DNA from: JALYGJ01 sp963781705 | GTDB taxonomy: Bacteria > Chloroflexota > Limnocylindria > Limnocylindrales > CSP1-4 | Direction of reading: 5' to 3' | Assembly: GCA_963781705.1 (NCBI GenBank) | Contig: CAWAGP010000001.1 | Coordinates: 124,001 to 188,000 of the forward strand | DNA length: 64,000 nucleotides | Part shown: piece after piece, positions 58,201 through 64,000 of the stretch | How positions within the stretch are numbered: the stretch's first letter is position 1 | Layout of the letters: every line of letters starts with the position of its first letter | Made by a program: the position numbers and the translations under genes | The notes under the pieces: model-generated | Databases searched by the model: none | What the model saw: the letters and a program-made list of their open reading frames with translations, nothing else | Told to the model about the DNA's origin: nothing

Positions 58201-58484
58201 GCTGCCATCGCGTCCGGCTTGCGCTCGCGTCGGTACAGCTCAACCACGAAGTGCAGCACCTCATCGACGAGGCCCATCGCGTTGATGTCCCCGGCGCGCA
58301 CAGCGGCGCTCGGGTCGGCGACCAGGTCGCGCTGCTCATTCATCAGCTGCGCGAAGCGGCGCGCGGCCGCGTAGTCGACGAAGACGACGTTGCCGCTGGT
58401 GCTGAACAGCGCCTCATCGAAGCGGTAACGCTCGCGCGCCGCGCGCGACACGTGGAACTCGAAGGTCAGCGGACGAGAATTCAT
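55215..58484 (-). CDS. Very large GH13 alpha-amylase-family protein of unclear specificity
   Basis: A 1089-residue protein from the ATG at 58484. Residues 1-300 are a helical domain I do not recognise. The GH13 barrel (about 305-800) has DMVPNHMGID near 410, nucleophile D532 (RFDAAMTLAKRH), acid/base E597 (LLAEAFWLME) and third acid D658 in FMNNPDERTAVD, where the usual NHD has become NPD. Residues 800-1050 are a further unknown helical domain and the tail is Pro/Lys/Ala-rich. It is neither GlgE, TreY nor GlgB by its motifs. Its place upstream of glgE suggests glucan or maltoside chemistry. No signal peptide, so cytoplasmic. Confidence 0.85.
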   Translation of the reverse strand: MNSRPLTFEFHVSRAARERYRFDEALFSTSGNVVFVDYAAARRFAQLMNEQRDLVADPSAAVRAGDINAMGLVDEVLHFVVELYRRERKPDAMAAALDDLRRRLGEAVLEATLTTFVEHFPPLVAYRGEQSAADYLAGDTDGRSNREIALEELMLLWLANMNPAFAPYGELFDDTPLEDGSAYVAALRGLAAFFKTQPTFGPENDDLLSLLRRPALEAPASLASQLRWMTERWGFVAEKFGDRLVIGLDVLSEEERALWMRFHATHGGAADAGAGDTAALHGFAAAAGEPEDERFSRDLDWMPRVVLLAKSTYVWLDQLSREYGRPIWRLDQIPDEELDAIGARGFTGLWLIGLWERSRASREIKQLRGNPEAVASAYSLMDYQIADDLGGDEAYRNLRDRAWSRGVRLASDMVPNHMGIDSRWVMEHPDWFMSRPDPPYPAYTYNGPNLSSDQRVGVYIEDHYYDNTDAAVTFKRVDRWSGQERFIYHGNDGTSMPWNDTAQLDYLKAEVREAVIQTILHVARQFPIIRFDAAMTLAKRHVERLWYPEPGSGGAIPSRAEYAMKKADFERAMPVEFWREVVDRVAAEAPETLLLAEAFWLMEGYFVRTLGMHRVYNSAFMNMMRDEKNAEYRLVIKNTLEFDSQILKRYVNFMNNPDERTAVDQFGKGDKYFGVATVLATMPGLPMFGHGQVEGYAERYGMEYRRAYLDETPDADLIARHEREIFPLLHRRALFAEVADFALYDFYAGGSVNEDVFAFSNRRDGERSLVVYHNKYAETAGWIRVAAVTGASLGHGLGLSNDPADFLIMRDARSGLEHLHSHKELSEQGMYLELHAYSCHAFVELRDVRDTDGRYAQLAAQLDGRGVPSIAEALRDLELEPLHDALRGEDAGAVLAAAAALLGIETVAHDDESGEAATQRTLARDVEELVGAHQPELARGKWIYEWRIDKVWPNADLVALLLDRPAAKRASSAANGRRPQELLQDEHFRRAIGVNEHEGVTWFNRERFEEAVEWLELPDAAGLARAAERSGYRLARLERAIADPPKWASTRPPKAAIKPGAPKPAAAKPNALKHPAPTRAPGRQSQDGE

Positions 58485-58543
58485 TGCGACCAATGCTGAC
58501 CCACTCGGCGCGATCGCGCCAGTCCCCGGCTTGGCGGCATCGC

Positions 58544-58549
58544 TAATCT
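58544..58549 (+). promoter_or_regulatory. Probable -10 hexamer of leaderless sugar dehydrogenase gene
   Basis: TAATCT, 6 nt before the ATG at 58556. No Shine-Dalgarno is present. Confidence 0.5.
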
Positions 58550-58555
58550 GGCCCA

Positions 58556-59734
58556 ATGACCAACGCGCTATTGCGCTTGCCCTCGCTGGTGCGCCGCATC
58601 GCACTGGCTGCCGGCTCGCTGGCCATCCTCGTACCGGCGATCGCTGCGCCGGCGGCCGCAGCTTCGCTGGACGTGTCGCTCGTCCAAAGCGGCTTCGTCG
58701 ACCCGGTCATGGTCACCAACGCCGGCGACGACCGGCTGTTCGTGGTGCAGCAGACCGGCCAGATCGAGATCGTCGGCGGGGGTACTTTCCTCGACATCTC
58801 GGACAAGGTTGCGTGTTGCGGCGAGCAGGGACTGCTCAGCGTCGCCTTCCACCCCGACTACGCGAGCAACGGGCTCTTCTACGTCTATTACACGCGCGCG
58901 TCGGACGGAGCGGCCGTCATCGCCGAATACCAGCGCTCTGCCGCGGATCCGGATGTTGCCGACCCCAACAGCGAGCGCATCCTGCTCAGCTTCGCCGAGC
59001 CCTACGCCAACCACAATGGGGGCTGGATGGGCTTCAAGGGCCCCTACCTGTACATCTCGACCGGCGACGGGGGCAGTGGCGGCGATCCCCAGAACCATGC
59101 CCAGGACGTCACCAGTTACCTGGGCAAAATCCTGCGCATCAACCCGCTCGATCCCGACGGCGCCGGCCGGAAGCGCTACAGCGTTCCGCGCAGCAACCCG
59201 TTCGTCGGGCGGCATGGCCTCAACGCGATCTGGTCATATGGGCTGCGCAACCCGTGGCGCTGCTCGTTCGACTACACGACCGGGCTGCTGTGGTGCGGTG
59301 ACGTGGGCCAGAACGCGTACGAGGAGATCGATCGCGTCAAGACCAAGCGCAGCTTCAACTTCGGTTGGCGGCTGATCGAGGGCCGCCACTACTACAACGA
59401 CCCCGGCCAGACCCAGGGCGACCTGTGTACGGGCGGCTGTCACAAGCTGCCGGTGATCGAATACGCCCACAGTGACTTCGGTGGCAACAACTGCGCGGTG
59501 ACCGGCGGCTACGTCTCGCGTCGGCCGGGAGCGGCGTTGAACGGCGACTACGTGTTCGGCGACTACTGCTCGGGCAACGTGTGGGTCATTCCCGCCAGCT
59601 TCAAGAGAGCCGACTCACTGCCCATGCCGTTCACCACGTCGTTCACCATCAGCGCCTTCGGCGAAGGCGGTGACGGCCGGCTGTACGTGGTCGACTACAA
59701 CGGCGGGGCGATCTACCAGCTGACCGACAGCTGA
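58556..59734 (+). CDS. PQQ-type soluble aldose sugar dehydrogenase
   Basis: An exported beta-propeller enzyme of 392 residues with an N-terminal signal peptide (ALAAGSLAILVPAIA, cleavage around AAA-S). The GSDH-family signatures are EQGLLSVAFHPDYASNGLFYVYYT, NHNGGWMGFKGPYLYISTGDG and GLRNPWRCSFD. Relatives oxidise aldoses using PQQ; whether PQQ is made by this organism is unknown. Extra cysteine pairs (CC in KVACCGEQG, CTGGC) may form disulfides outside the cell. Divergent from the giant GH13 gene. Confidence 0.92.
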   Translation: MTNALLRLPSLVRRIALAAGSLAILVPAIAAPAAAASLDVSLVQSGFVDPVMVTNAGDDRLFVVQQTGQIEIVGGGTFLDISDKVACCGEQGLLSVAFHPDYASNGLFYVYYTRASDGAAVIAEYQRSAADPDVADPNSERILLSFAEPYANHNGGWMGFKGPYLYISTGDGGSGGDPQNHAQDVTSYLGKILRINPLDPDGAGRKRYSVPRSNPFVGRHGLNAIWSYGLRNPWRCSFDYTTGLLWCGDVGQNAYEEIDRVKTKRSFNFGWRLIEGRHYYNDPGQTQGDLCTGGCHKLPVIEYAHSDFGGNNCAVTGGYVSRRPGAALNGDYVFGDYCSGNVWVIPASFKRADSLPMPFTTSFTISAFGEGGDGRLYVVDYNGGAIYQLTDS

Positions 59735-59773
59735 TCAACGGCTGAGCCGCGCCTTGGGGCAAGCCGGCCGGCG

Positions 59774-60451
59774 CTACCCGTAGTAGCGCTGCCACAGGTA
59801 CTCGCGCAGGCTCAGGCCGCTGTCGTGCACCTGCGCCGCCATCTCGCGTCCGACGTAGCGGTAATGCCACGGCTCGTAGCGGTAGCAGGTGAGGGTCGGG
59901 TCGCGGTACGGGTAACTCATGATGAAGCCGAAGCGCCAGGCGTTCTGCGCCATCCAGGCACCGGTGCCGCCAAAGTCGATCGCCGTGCCCAGTTGGTGCT
60001 CCGAGTGGCCCGCTCGCGCCGCCCGCAGACGGCCCTTGACCGGGCCCAGCAGGGCGACCTCGGCGCGGAAGAGCTTGCGCTGCTGGCGGTAGCTGCGATA
60101 CGCGGAAACGACGCGAATGGGTGTGCCGTTGGCGGCCGCCGCCTCCGCCAGCGCGGTCAGGTCGGGGATGACCAGGGCGCGCACGTACTGCTTGCGCGCC
60201 AGCCCCGCCGCAGCCGTCGAAACCAGGTCGGGCGGCACGTAATTGCGAGGCAGCCGCAGCGCCGTGTCGACCAGCGTGATCCGCCAGTCCGCCGCCGACG
60301 TATAGCGGGTCATGACGTTCGAGTACGTGCAAGCCGGCAACGGCGCCGTCGACGCGAGCGCGGTCTGCGGCGCCAGGCTCGGCACGAGCGCGGTGGTGGT
60401 GAACGTCAGCACCAGCGCGAACGCCCGCGCCCAGCGTGAGAGGCTGAACAT
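59774..60451 (-). CDS. D-alanyl-D-alanine carboxypeptidase, VanY/M15 type
   Basis: A 225-residue exported zinc peptidase. N-terminal signal (AFALVLTFTTTALVPSLA), then VSAYRSYRQQ, the metal motif SEHQLGTAIDFGG (H and D ligands) and EPWHYRYVG (third ligand). It should remove the terminal D-Ala of peptidoglycan stems. The ATG at 60451 or GTG at 60454 is the start; the much longer antisense-like frame to 62296 is rejected. It is convergent with the sugar dehydrogenase gene and divergent from the molybdoenzyme gene. Confidence 0.92.
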   Translation of the reverse strand: MFSLSRWARAFALVLTFTTTALVPSLAPQTALASTAPLPACTYSNVMTRYTSAADWRITLVDTALRLPRNYVPPDLVSTAAAGLARKQYVRALVIPDLTALAEAAAANGTPIRVVSAYRSYRQQRKLFRAEVALLGPVKGRLRAARAGHSEHQLGTAIDFGGTGAWMAQNAWRFGFIMSYPYRDPTLTCYRYEPWHYRYVGREMAAQVHDSGLSLREYLWQRYYG

Positions 60452-60490
60452 CACGCCCAACCCTAGCCGAGCGGCAGACCCGGCGACCAG

Positions 60491-60496
60491 TAACCT
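60491..60496 (+). promoter_or_regulatory. Probable -10 hexamer of leaderless molybdoenzyme gene
   Basis: TAACCT, 9 nt before the ATG at 60506. The hexamer equals that before ligD. Confidence 0.45.
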
Positions 60497-60505
60497 TCTG
60501 GCCAT

Positions 60506-62050
60506 ATGAAGGGACGCGCCTTCGCGTGGGCACTGGCGGGCGCGGCATCGGCGGCACTCGCGGTCGGCGTCGGCGAGATCTGCGCAGCCGTGTTCGGCGG
60601 CAGCTCGATCATCGGCGCGGTGGGCGCGCTGGTGATCAGCCTCCAGCCGCCCGGTGGCAAGGACCTCATGGTTGCCCTGTTCGGCACCAACGACAAGGCG
60701 GCGCTCGAGATCATGACCGGCATCGGCGGCCTGGCCGTGGGCGCCATCTTTGGGCTGCTGGCCGGTCGCGACATGCGGCTCGCGCTGGGCGCCTTCGTGC
60801 TCTTCGGCGTCGCCGGCTTGACGCTCATCCTGCAGGACCCGCTGGCCACGCCGGTGTCCGCCGCGGTCAGCGTCGTGCCGGCCGTGGTCGTTGGCATTTT
60901 CTCCCTGACGTGGCTGGCTGACCTGATCGGCCGCTCCACGCTGGCCGGTCCGGCTGGCGTGGCAGCGGTGGCCGGGCGGTCGCCGCTGCCGCGCCGCAAC
61001 TTCCTGATCCTGGGCAGCTCGGCCCTGGCGGCCGGCGGCCTGCTGGCGGTGATCAGCCGCTACCTGGGCACATCGTCGTTCGGGCCGGTCGCCTCGCCGG
61101 GCGCCATCCCGTCGCCGGGGGAGACCGCTGCGCCACTCCCCGCCGGCGCCGACTTCAACATCAACGGCCTCACCCCGATCGTCGTCCCGAACGCCGACTT
61201 CTACCGCATCGACACCCGCCTCGACACTCCCCGCATCGACGCCACGACCTGGTCGCTGCGCATTCACGGCATGGTCGACCAAGAGGTCACGCTGACCTAC
61301 GACGACCTGCTGGCGATGCCCCTGGCCGAGCAGTATGTGACCATCTCGTGCGTCTCCAACGACGTCGGCGGGCACCTGGTCGGGAACGCCAAGTGGACCG
61401 GCACGCCGCTCGTCCCGCTGCTCCAGCGGGCCGGCGTGCAGACCGCTGCGACGCAGGTCGTCGGCCGCGCGTTCGACGGCTTCACGGTCGGCTTCCCCAC
61501 CGCGCACCTGTCCGGCGCCGGGGCCGATGCCATGGTCGTGGTCGAGATGAACGGCGAGCCGCTGCCGGCGCAGCACGGCTTCCCGGCGCGCCTCATCGTG
61601 CCCGGTCTGTTCGGCTACGTCTCGGCGACCAAGTGGCTGACCGAGATCGAGCTGACCACGCTGGAGGCTTTCGACGCCTACTGGGTGCCGCTCGGTTGGT
61701 CCAAGCTGGGCCCGATCCTGACCCAGTCGCGCATCGACCTGCCGCGCCCTGGCACGCGGGTGACCGCCGGCCAGGTGCAGGTCGCGGGGGTCGCCTGGGC
61801 GCCCACCCGCGGCGTCGCCAAGGTGGAGGTCCAGCTCGACGGCGGCGCCTGGCAGCAGGCCGAGCTGTCGGTGCCCATCGCCGACACGACCTGGGTGCAG
61901 TGGCGAACCATGCTGCCCGTGTCGGCCGGCGACCACCAGCTCCAGGTCCGCGCCACGGACGGCACGGGCGAAACGCAGACCGCCGAGCGCACGCCGCCCG
62001 CCCCGAGCGGAGCGCGCGGCTACCACATGATCAGCTTCACCGCGACCTGA
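60506..62050 (+). CDS. Membrane-bound sulfite-oxidase-type molybdopterin oxidoreductase
   Basis: A 514-residue protein. Residues 1-190 hold five or so membrane segments, with a twin-Arg-like RRNFLILGSSALAAGG near 168. Residues 215-400 are the molybdopterin domain with the Mo ligand C282 in TISCVSNDVGG and GNAKWTGTPLVPLLQRAGV. The C-terminal 110 residues are the Mo-co dimerisation-like Ig domain. Such fused proteins are common in actinobacteria and Chloroflexota; electron partner and substrate are unknown. No haem domain is present. Confidence 0.92.
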   Translation: MKGRAFAWALAGAASAALAVGVGEICAAVFGGSSIIGAVGALVISLQPPGGKDLMVALFGTNDKAALEIMTGIGGLAVGAIFGLLAGRDMRLALGAFVLFGVAGLTLILQDPLATPVSAAVSVVPAVVVGIFSLTWLADLIGRSTLAGPAGVAAVAGRSPLPRRNFLILGSSALAAGGLLAVISRYLGTSSFGPVASPGAIPSPGETAAPLPAGADFNINGLTPIVVPNADFYRIDTRLDTPRIDATTWSLRIHGMVDQEVTLTYDDLLAMPLAEQYVTISCVSNDVGGHLVGNAKWTGTPLVPLLQRAGVQTAATQVVGRAFDGFTVGFPTAHLSGAGADAMVVVEMNGEPLPAQHGFPARLIVPGLFGYVSATKWLTEIELTTLEAFDAYWVPLGWSKLGPILTQSRIDLPRPGTRVTAGQVQVAGVAWAPTRGVAKVEVQLDGGAWQQAELSVPIADTTWVQWRTMLPVSAGDHQLQVRATDGTGETQTAERTPPAPSGARGYHMISFTAT

Positions 62051-62214
62051 GAGGCGGGTGGACCGGCGCGAGACGGCGCGAAACGGCTGGCCGCTTCCGC
62101 GCCTGCCAAGTGCACTCGGACGCATTTCGCTGCAAACGACGCTGATATCCGACCGTCGAGCGGATCTCGGCTGCATACGAGGCCGTTGAGGGTCGTTTCT
62201 TGAGGTTTGTCGGC

Positions 62215-62250
62215 TGAATCCCGTGAAAGCTCCGACCACCAGTCGGAATC
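62215..62250 (+). repeat. Dispersed intergenic repeat, copy 3 (upstream of sigma-like gene)
   Basis: Contains AAAGCTCCGAC (62226-62236) preceded by GAATCCCGTG and followed by AGTCGGAAT; here the core can also pair as TCCGAC-CACCA-GTCGGA. Lies in the 276-bp gap before the gene at 62327. Confidence 0.6.
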
Positions 62251-62326
62251 CGCGCCGGTGCCCGCTATTGCCCGCCATTTGCCAGTGTCGCGACACTGCG
62301 TATCAGGGGAAGCGATCGGAGGACGA

Positions 62327-62983
62327 ATGGATGGCGCGCTGATCGAGCGGGCTCGGGCGGGCGACGCCGCGGCCCTCGATCAGATCGCGCGCGAAGCGAT
62401 CGACTCGGTCTACCGCACGGCGGTCGGCATTCTGGGCAGCCCGGCCGAGGCGCGCGACGCGACACACGACGCGCTGATCTCCGCCCGCCGCTCGCTGCGG
62501 TCACTGGGCGAGGTCGGCCGCTTCGACACCTGGCTGCAGCGCATCACCGTCTACGCTGCGAAATCGGTCGCGCGCAACCGCCGGGGAGTTCGTGAGATCG
62601 CCGTCGCGCCGGCCGAACAGTCCGCCGGCTCCGGCCCCCCGAATGCGATCAGCGCGACCGACTTCGATCGGGCCTTCGAGCAGCTGACCATCGACCAGCG
62701 CGCCCAGCTGCTCGATTACGACCTTGGCGGAGGATCGGCTGCTGAGTCGGGCCCGCAATCCGCCCGCAGGGCGTTCGACCAGCGGCTGCGCCAGCTCGTA
62801 ACGACGAACAGGCTCGACGACGCCGAACTCGAGCGTCACCTCGCCCGACGCACCACGGCCACCATGACGCCCAACCAGCGTGAGGCGCTGCTCGTCGCGA
62901 TCAGCGCCAACCGGGGTCGCGGCTGGCGTCGAACCGTCAGGCTGGCGGCGTCTGGCTCGCGCCCGTTGTGGCGGCAGTCGTGA
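62327..62983 (+). CDS. ECF sigma-factor-like protein with extended C-terminus
   Basis: About 218 residues from the ATG at 62327, which has GGAGG 4 nt upstream. Residues 1-95 resemble sigma region 2 (LIERARAGDAAALDQIAREA, ILGSPAEARDATHDALISA, FDTWLQRITVYAAKSVARNR). The region 4 part (110-180) is degenerate. Residues 180-210 (HLARRTTATMTPNQREALLVAI) resemble the segment before the membrane helix of sigma or anti-sigma fusions. The frame then ends at GSRPLWRQS, while the -1 frame continues into VWLAPVVAAVVIAVAVAP, a clear membrane helix, so the stop may result from a frameshift near 62930. Confidence 0.7.
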   Translation: MDGALIERARAGDAAALDQIAREAIDSVYRTAVGILGSPAEARDATHDALISARRSLRSLGEVGRFDTWLQRITVYAAKSVARNRRGVREIAVAPAEQSAGSGPPNAISATDFDRAFEQLTIDQRAQLLDYDLGGGSAAESGPQSARRAFDQRLRQLVTTNRLDDAELERHLARRTTATMTPNQREALLVAISANRGRGWRRTVRLAASGSRPLWRQS

Positions 62984-64000
62984 TCGCCGTGGCGGTCGCG
63001 CCGACGCTGCTGGGTGGACAGCAACCGTCCGCGTCGCCGGCCAACCTCGCCACCGGGTCGGCCATACCCGCCGGCCAGGAAGTGGCGACAAATGCGCCCG
63101 GTCCGTCAACAAGCGCCGGGTCGATCGTGACCTCGAGCACGGCGGCTCAGCCGGACGTCTACTCGGCGCAGCAGTTGGCGGCCATGATCGGCGACGCTGC
63201 CTGGGTCGGCCACTACGTCATCGCCCGGGCGCAACTCGCCTACATGCGGGCTCCACCGGTGGGACCGAATTGCTCGCCGCCGTACCCGTGCTACGTCGCA
63301 GTACTGGCCGGCGTCTCCGGCAACAACCTGCGTCACCGTTGGCTGGCGCGACGCGCCGGTCGGCCAGGGCATCCAGATCGTCGACCACGGCGAGCGCTGG
63401 GTGCAGCAACTGACCGTTCCCGCGGAACCCGGCCAGTACGCCTTCAAGGTCGCGACCGATTCAGTTGAGTACCTGGGCCCGGCACGCCTCGCCGCCGGCA
63501 GTGCGTGGGCCGTCCCGGATGCGCTGTCGTACACGCCCCAGCTCCCGAGCGACGACGTGTACGCGGTGAGTGGCTGGCTGGTCGGCACGTCACCCGCTCC
63601 GTGCGCCGGTCCGGCCGTGCCGCCGGAGGCGAACACCGACTACTGGTGCGGCGGCTCATGGCTGACCCAGGACGCCGAATCCACCGTGACCGCCACCGGC
63701 TCGCCCATCCTGCGCCAGCTCGACGGCCTGCCCTGCAGTGGGAGGCGTATCCCGACTTCGCAGCGAATCCGGTCACCAACGGGCCGGGCGGAGCGGAACC
63801 CAGGCAGGCCACCTACCTTGTCCGCCCGGCCGGCTGCCCGACGTTCGTGATGGCGCGAGTGCCCGGTGTGGCGAATGGTCGGCCGGCTCGACCAGTACGT
63901 GGTGCCCTCCCCGGCCGACGCGTACCCCGCCCAATTGGGCGGCGAACCGGTGCTGACGCCCGATCAGGCTCGCTCGCAGGCGATGACCAGCGCTTCGGCG
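62938..64000 (+). pseudogene. Membrane-anchored extracytoplasmic domain, frameshifted several times
   Basis: Three further switches of reading frame are needed to read one protein to the right edge: about 63325 (NNL to CVTVGWRDAPVGQG), 63730 (to LQWEAYPDFAANP) and 63860 (to VWRMVGRLDQYVVPSP). Successive pieces carry coherent, high-GC codons and a common style: a membrane helix, a Ser/Ala/Pro linker, then a beta-rich, Trp/Cys-containing outer domain. With the shift near 62930 that makes four, alternating in sign. It may be a decaying gene or base-call errors near a contig end. The piece after the helix could alternatively start at the GTG at 62968 as a separate gene. Confidence 0.6.

Noticed and set aside
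59774..62296. 840-residue minus-strand frame
   Set aside because: Only the first 678 bp on the left (225 residues, carboxypeptidase) are coding; the rest is antisense to the molybdoenzyme.

Overview
The window is about 64 kb of gene-dense, very GC-rich bacterial DNA with almost no non-coding space. The gene set suggests a Chloroflexota-type terrabacterium (Limnocylindria or a relative): a branched-chain 2-oxoacid dehydrogenase complex, the GlgE/TreS-maltokinase glucan pathway, a DUF3090/SCO1664-type pair, PE-LIG-POL LigD, phosphoketolase and glutaminyl-tRNA synthetase. That placement is inference from gene content; there is no rRNA gene here. I saw no insertion sequence, integrase, phage gene or CRISPR array. 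Several genes lack a Shine-Dalgarno sequence but have a TAnnnT hexamer 6-10 nt before the start codon, which points to frequent leaderless transcription.

Layout. 1-8.3 kb: a VanW-type protein cut by the left edge, lipoyl synthase, and the E2, E1-beta, E1-alpha and E3 genes of a 2-oxoacid dehydrogenase, interrupted by one opposite-strand gene for a helix-turn-helix/PD-(D/E)XK-like protein. 8.5-15.3 kb: PlsY, NAD(P)HX epimerase, class A penicillin-binding protein and glycogen debranching enzyme GlgX (apparently CTG-started). 15.7-24.5 kb: LigD, MFS transporter with a coupled methyltransferase, glnS between two tRNA-Gln(CUG) genes, a flavin-type split-barrel protein, an alpha/beta hydrolase and an NlpC/P60 peptidase. 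24.5-30 kb: second MFS exporter, an alpha-toroid protein, small conserved proteins, a GreA-like factor fused to an unusual N-terminal domain, and a divergent arsR/arsM pair around a palindromic promoter. 30-38.8 kb: a PAS-GAF-EAL signalling protein, phosphoketolase, an acyl-CoA synthetase/acetyltransferase fusion and Dps. 38.8-46.7 kb: an iron(III)-type ABC importer and a NEW3-protein/ABC-2 exporter operon. 46.8-49.8 kb: leucyl aminopeptidase divergent from DUF3090 and SCO1664-type genes. 49.7-58.5 kb: TreS-maltokinase, GlgE and a giant GH13 protein. 58.5-64 kb: PQQ-type sugar dehydrogenase, D-Ala-D-Ala carboxypeptidase, a sulfite-oxidase-type molybdoenzyme, and a sigma-factor-like gene followed by a reading frame broken several times before the right edge.

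How the parts work together. TreS-maltokinase converts trehalose through maltose to maltose-1-phosphate, GlgE polymerises it to alpha-glucan, and GlgX debranches the glucan; the giant GH13 enzyme sits directly upstream of glgE on the same strand and probably belongs to this pathway. LipA supplies the lipoyl group of the E2 encoded next to it. Phosphoketolase and the adjacent acetyl-handling fusion protein suggest a C2 overflow route with possible acetylation control. Three gene-free stretches share an imperfect dispersed repeat built on the core AAAGCTCCGAC.
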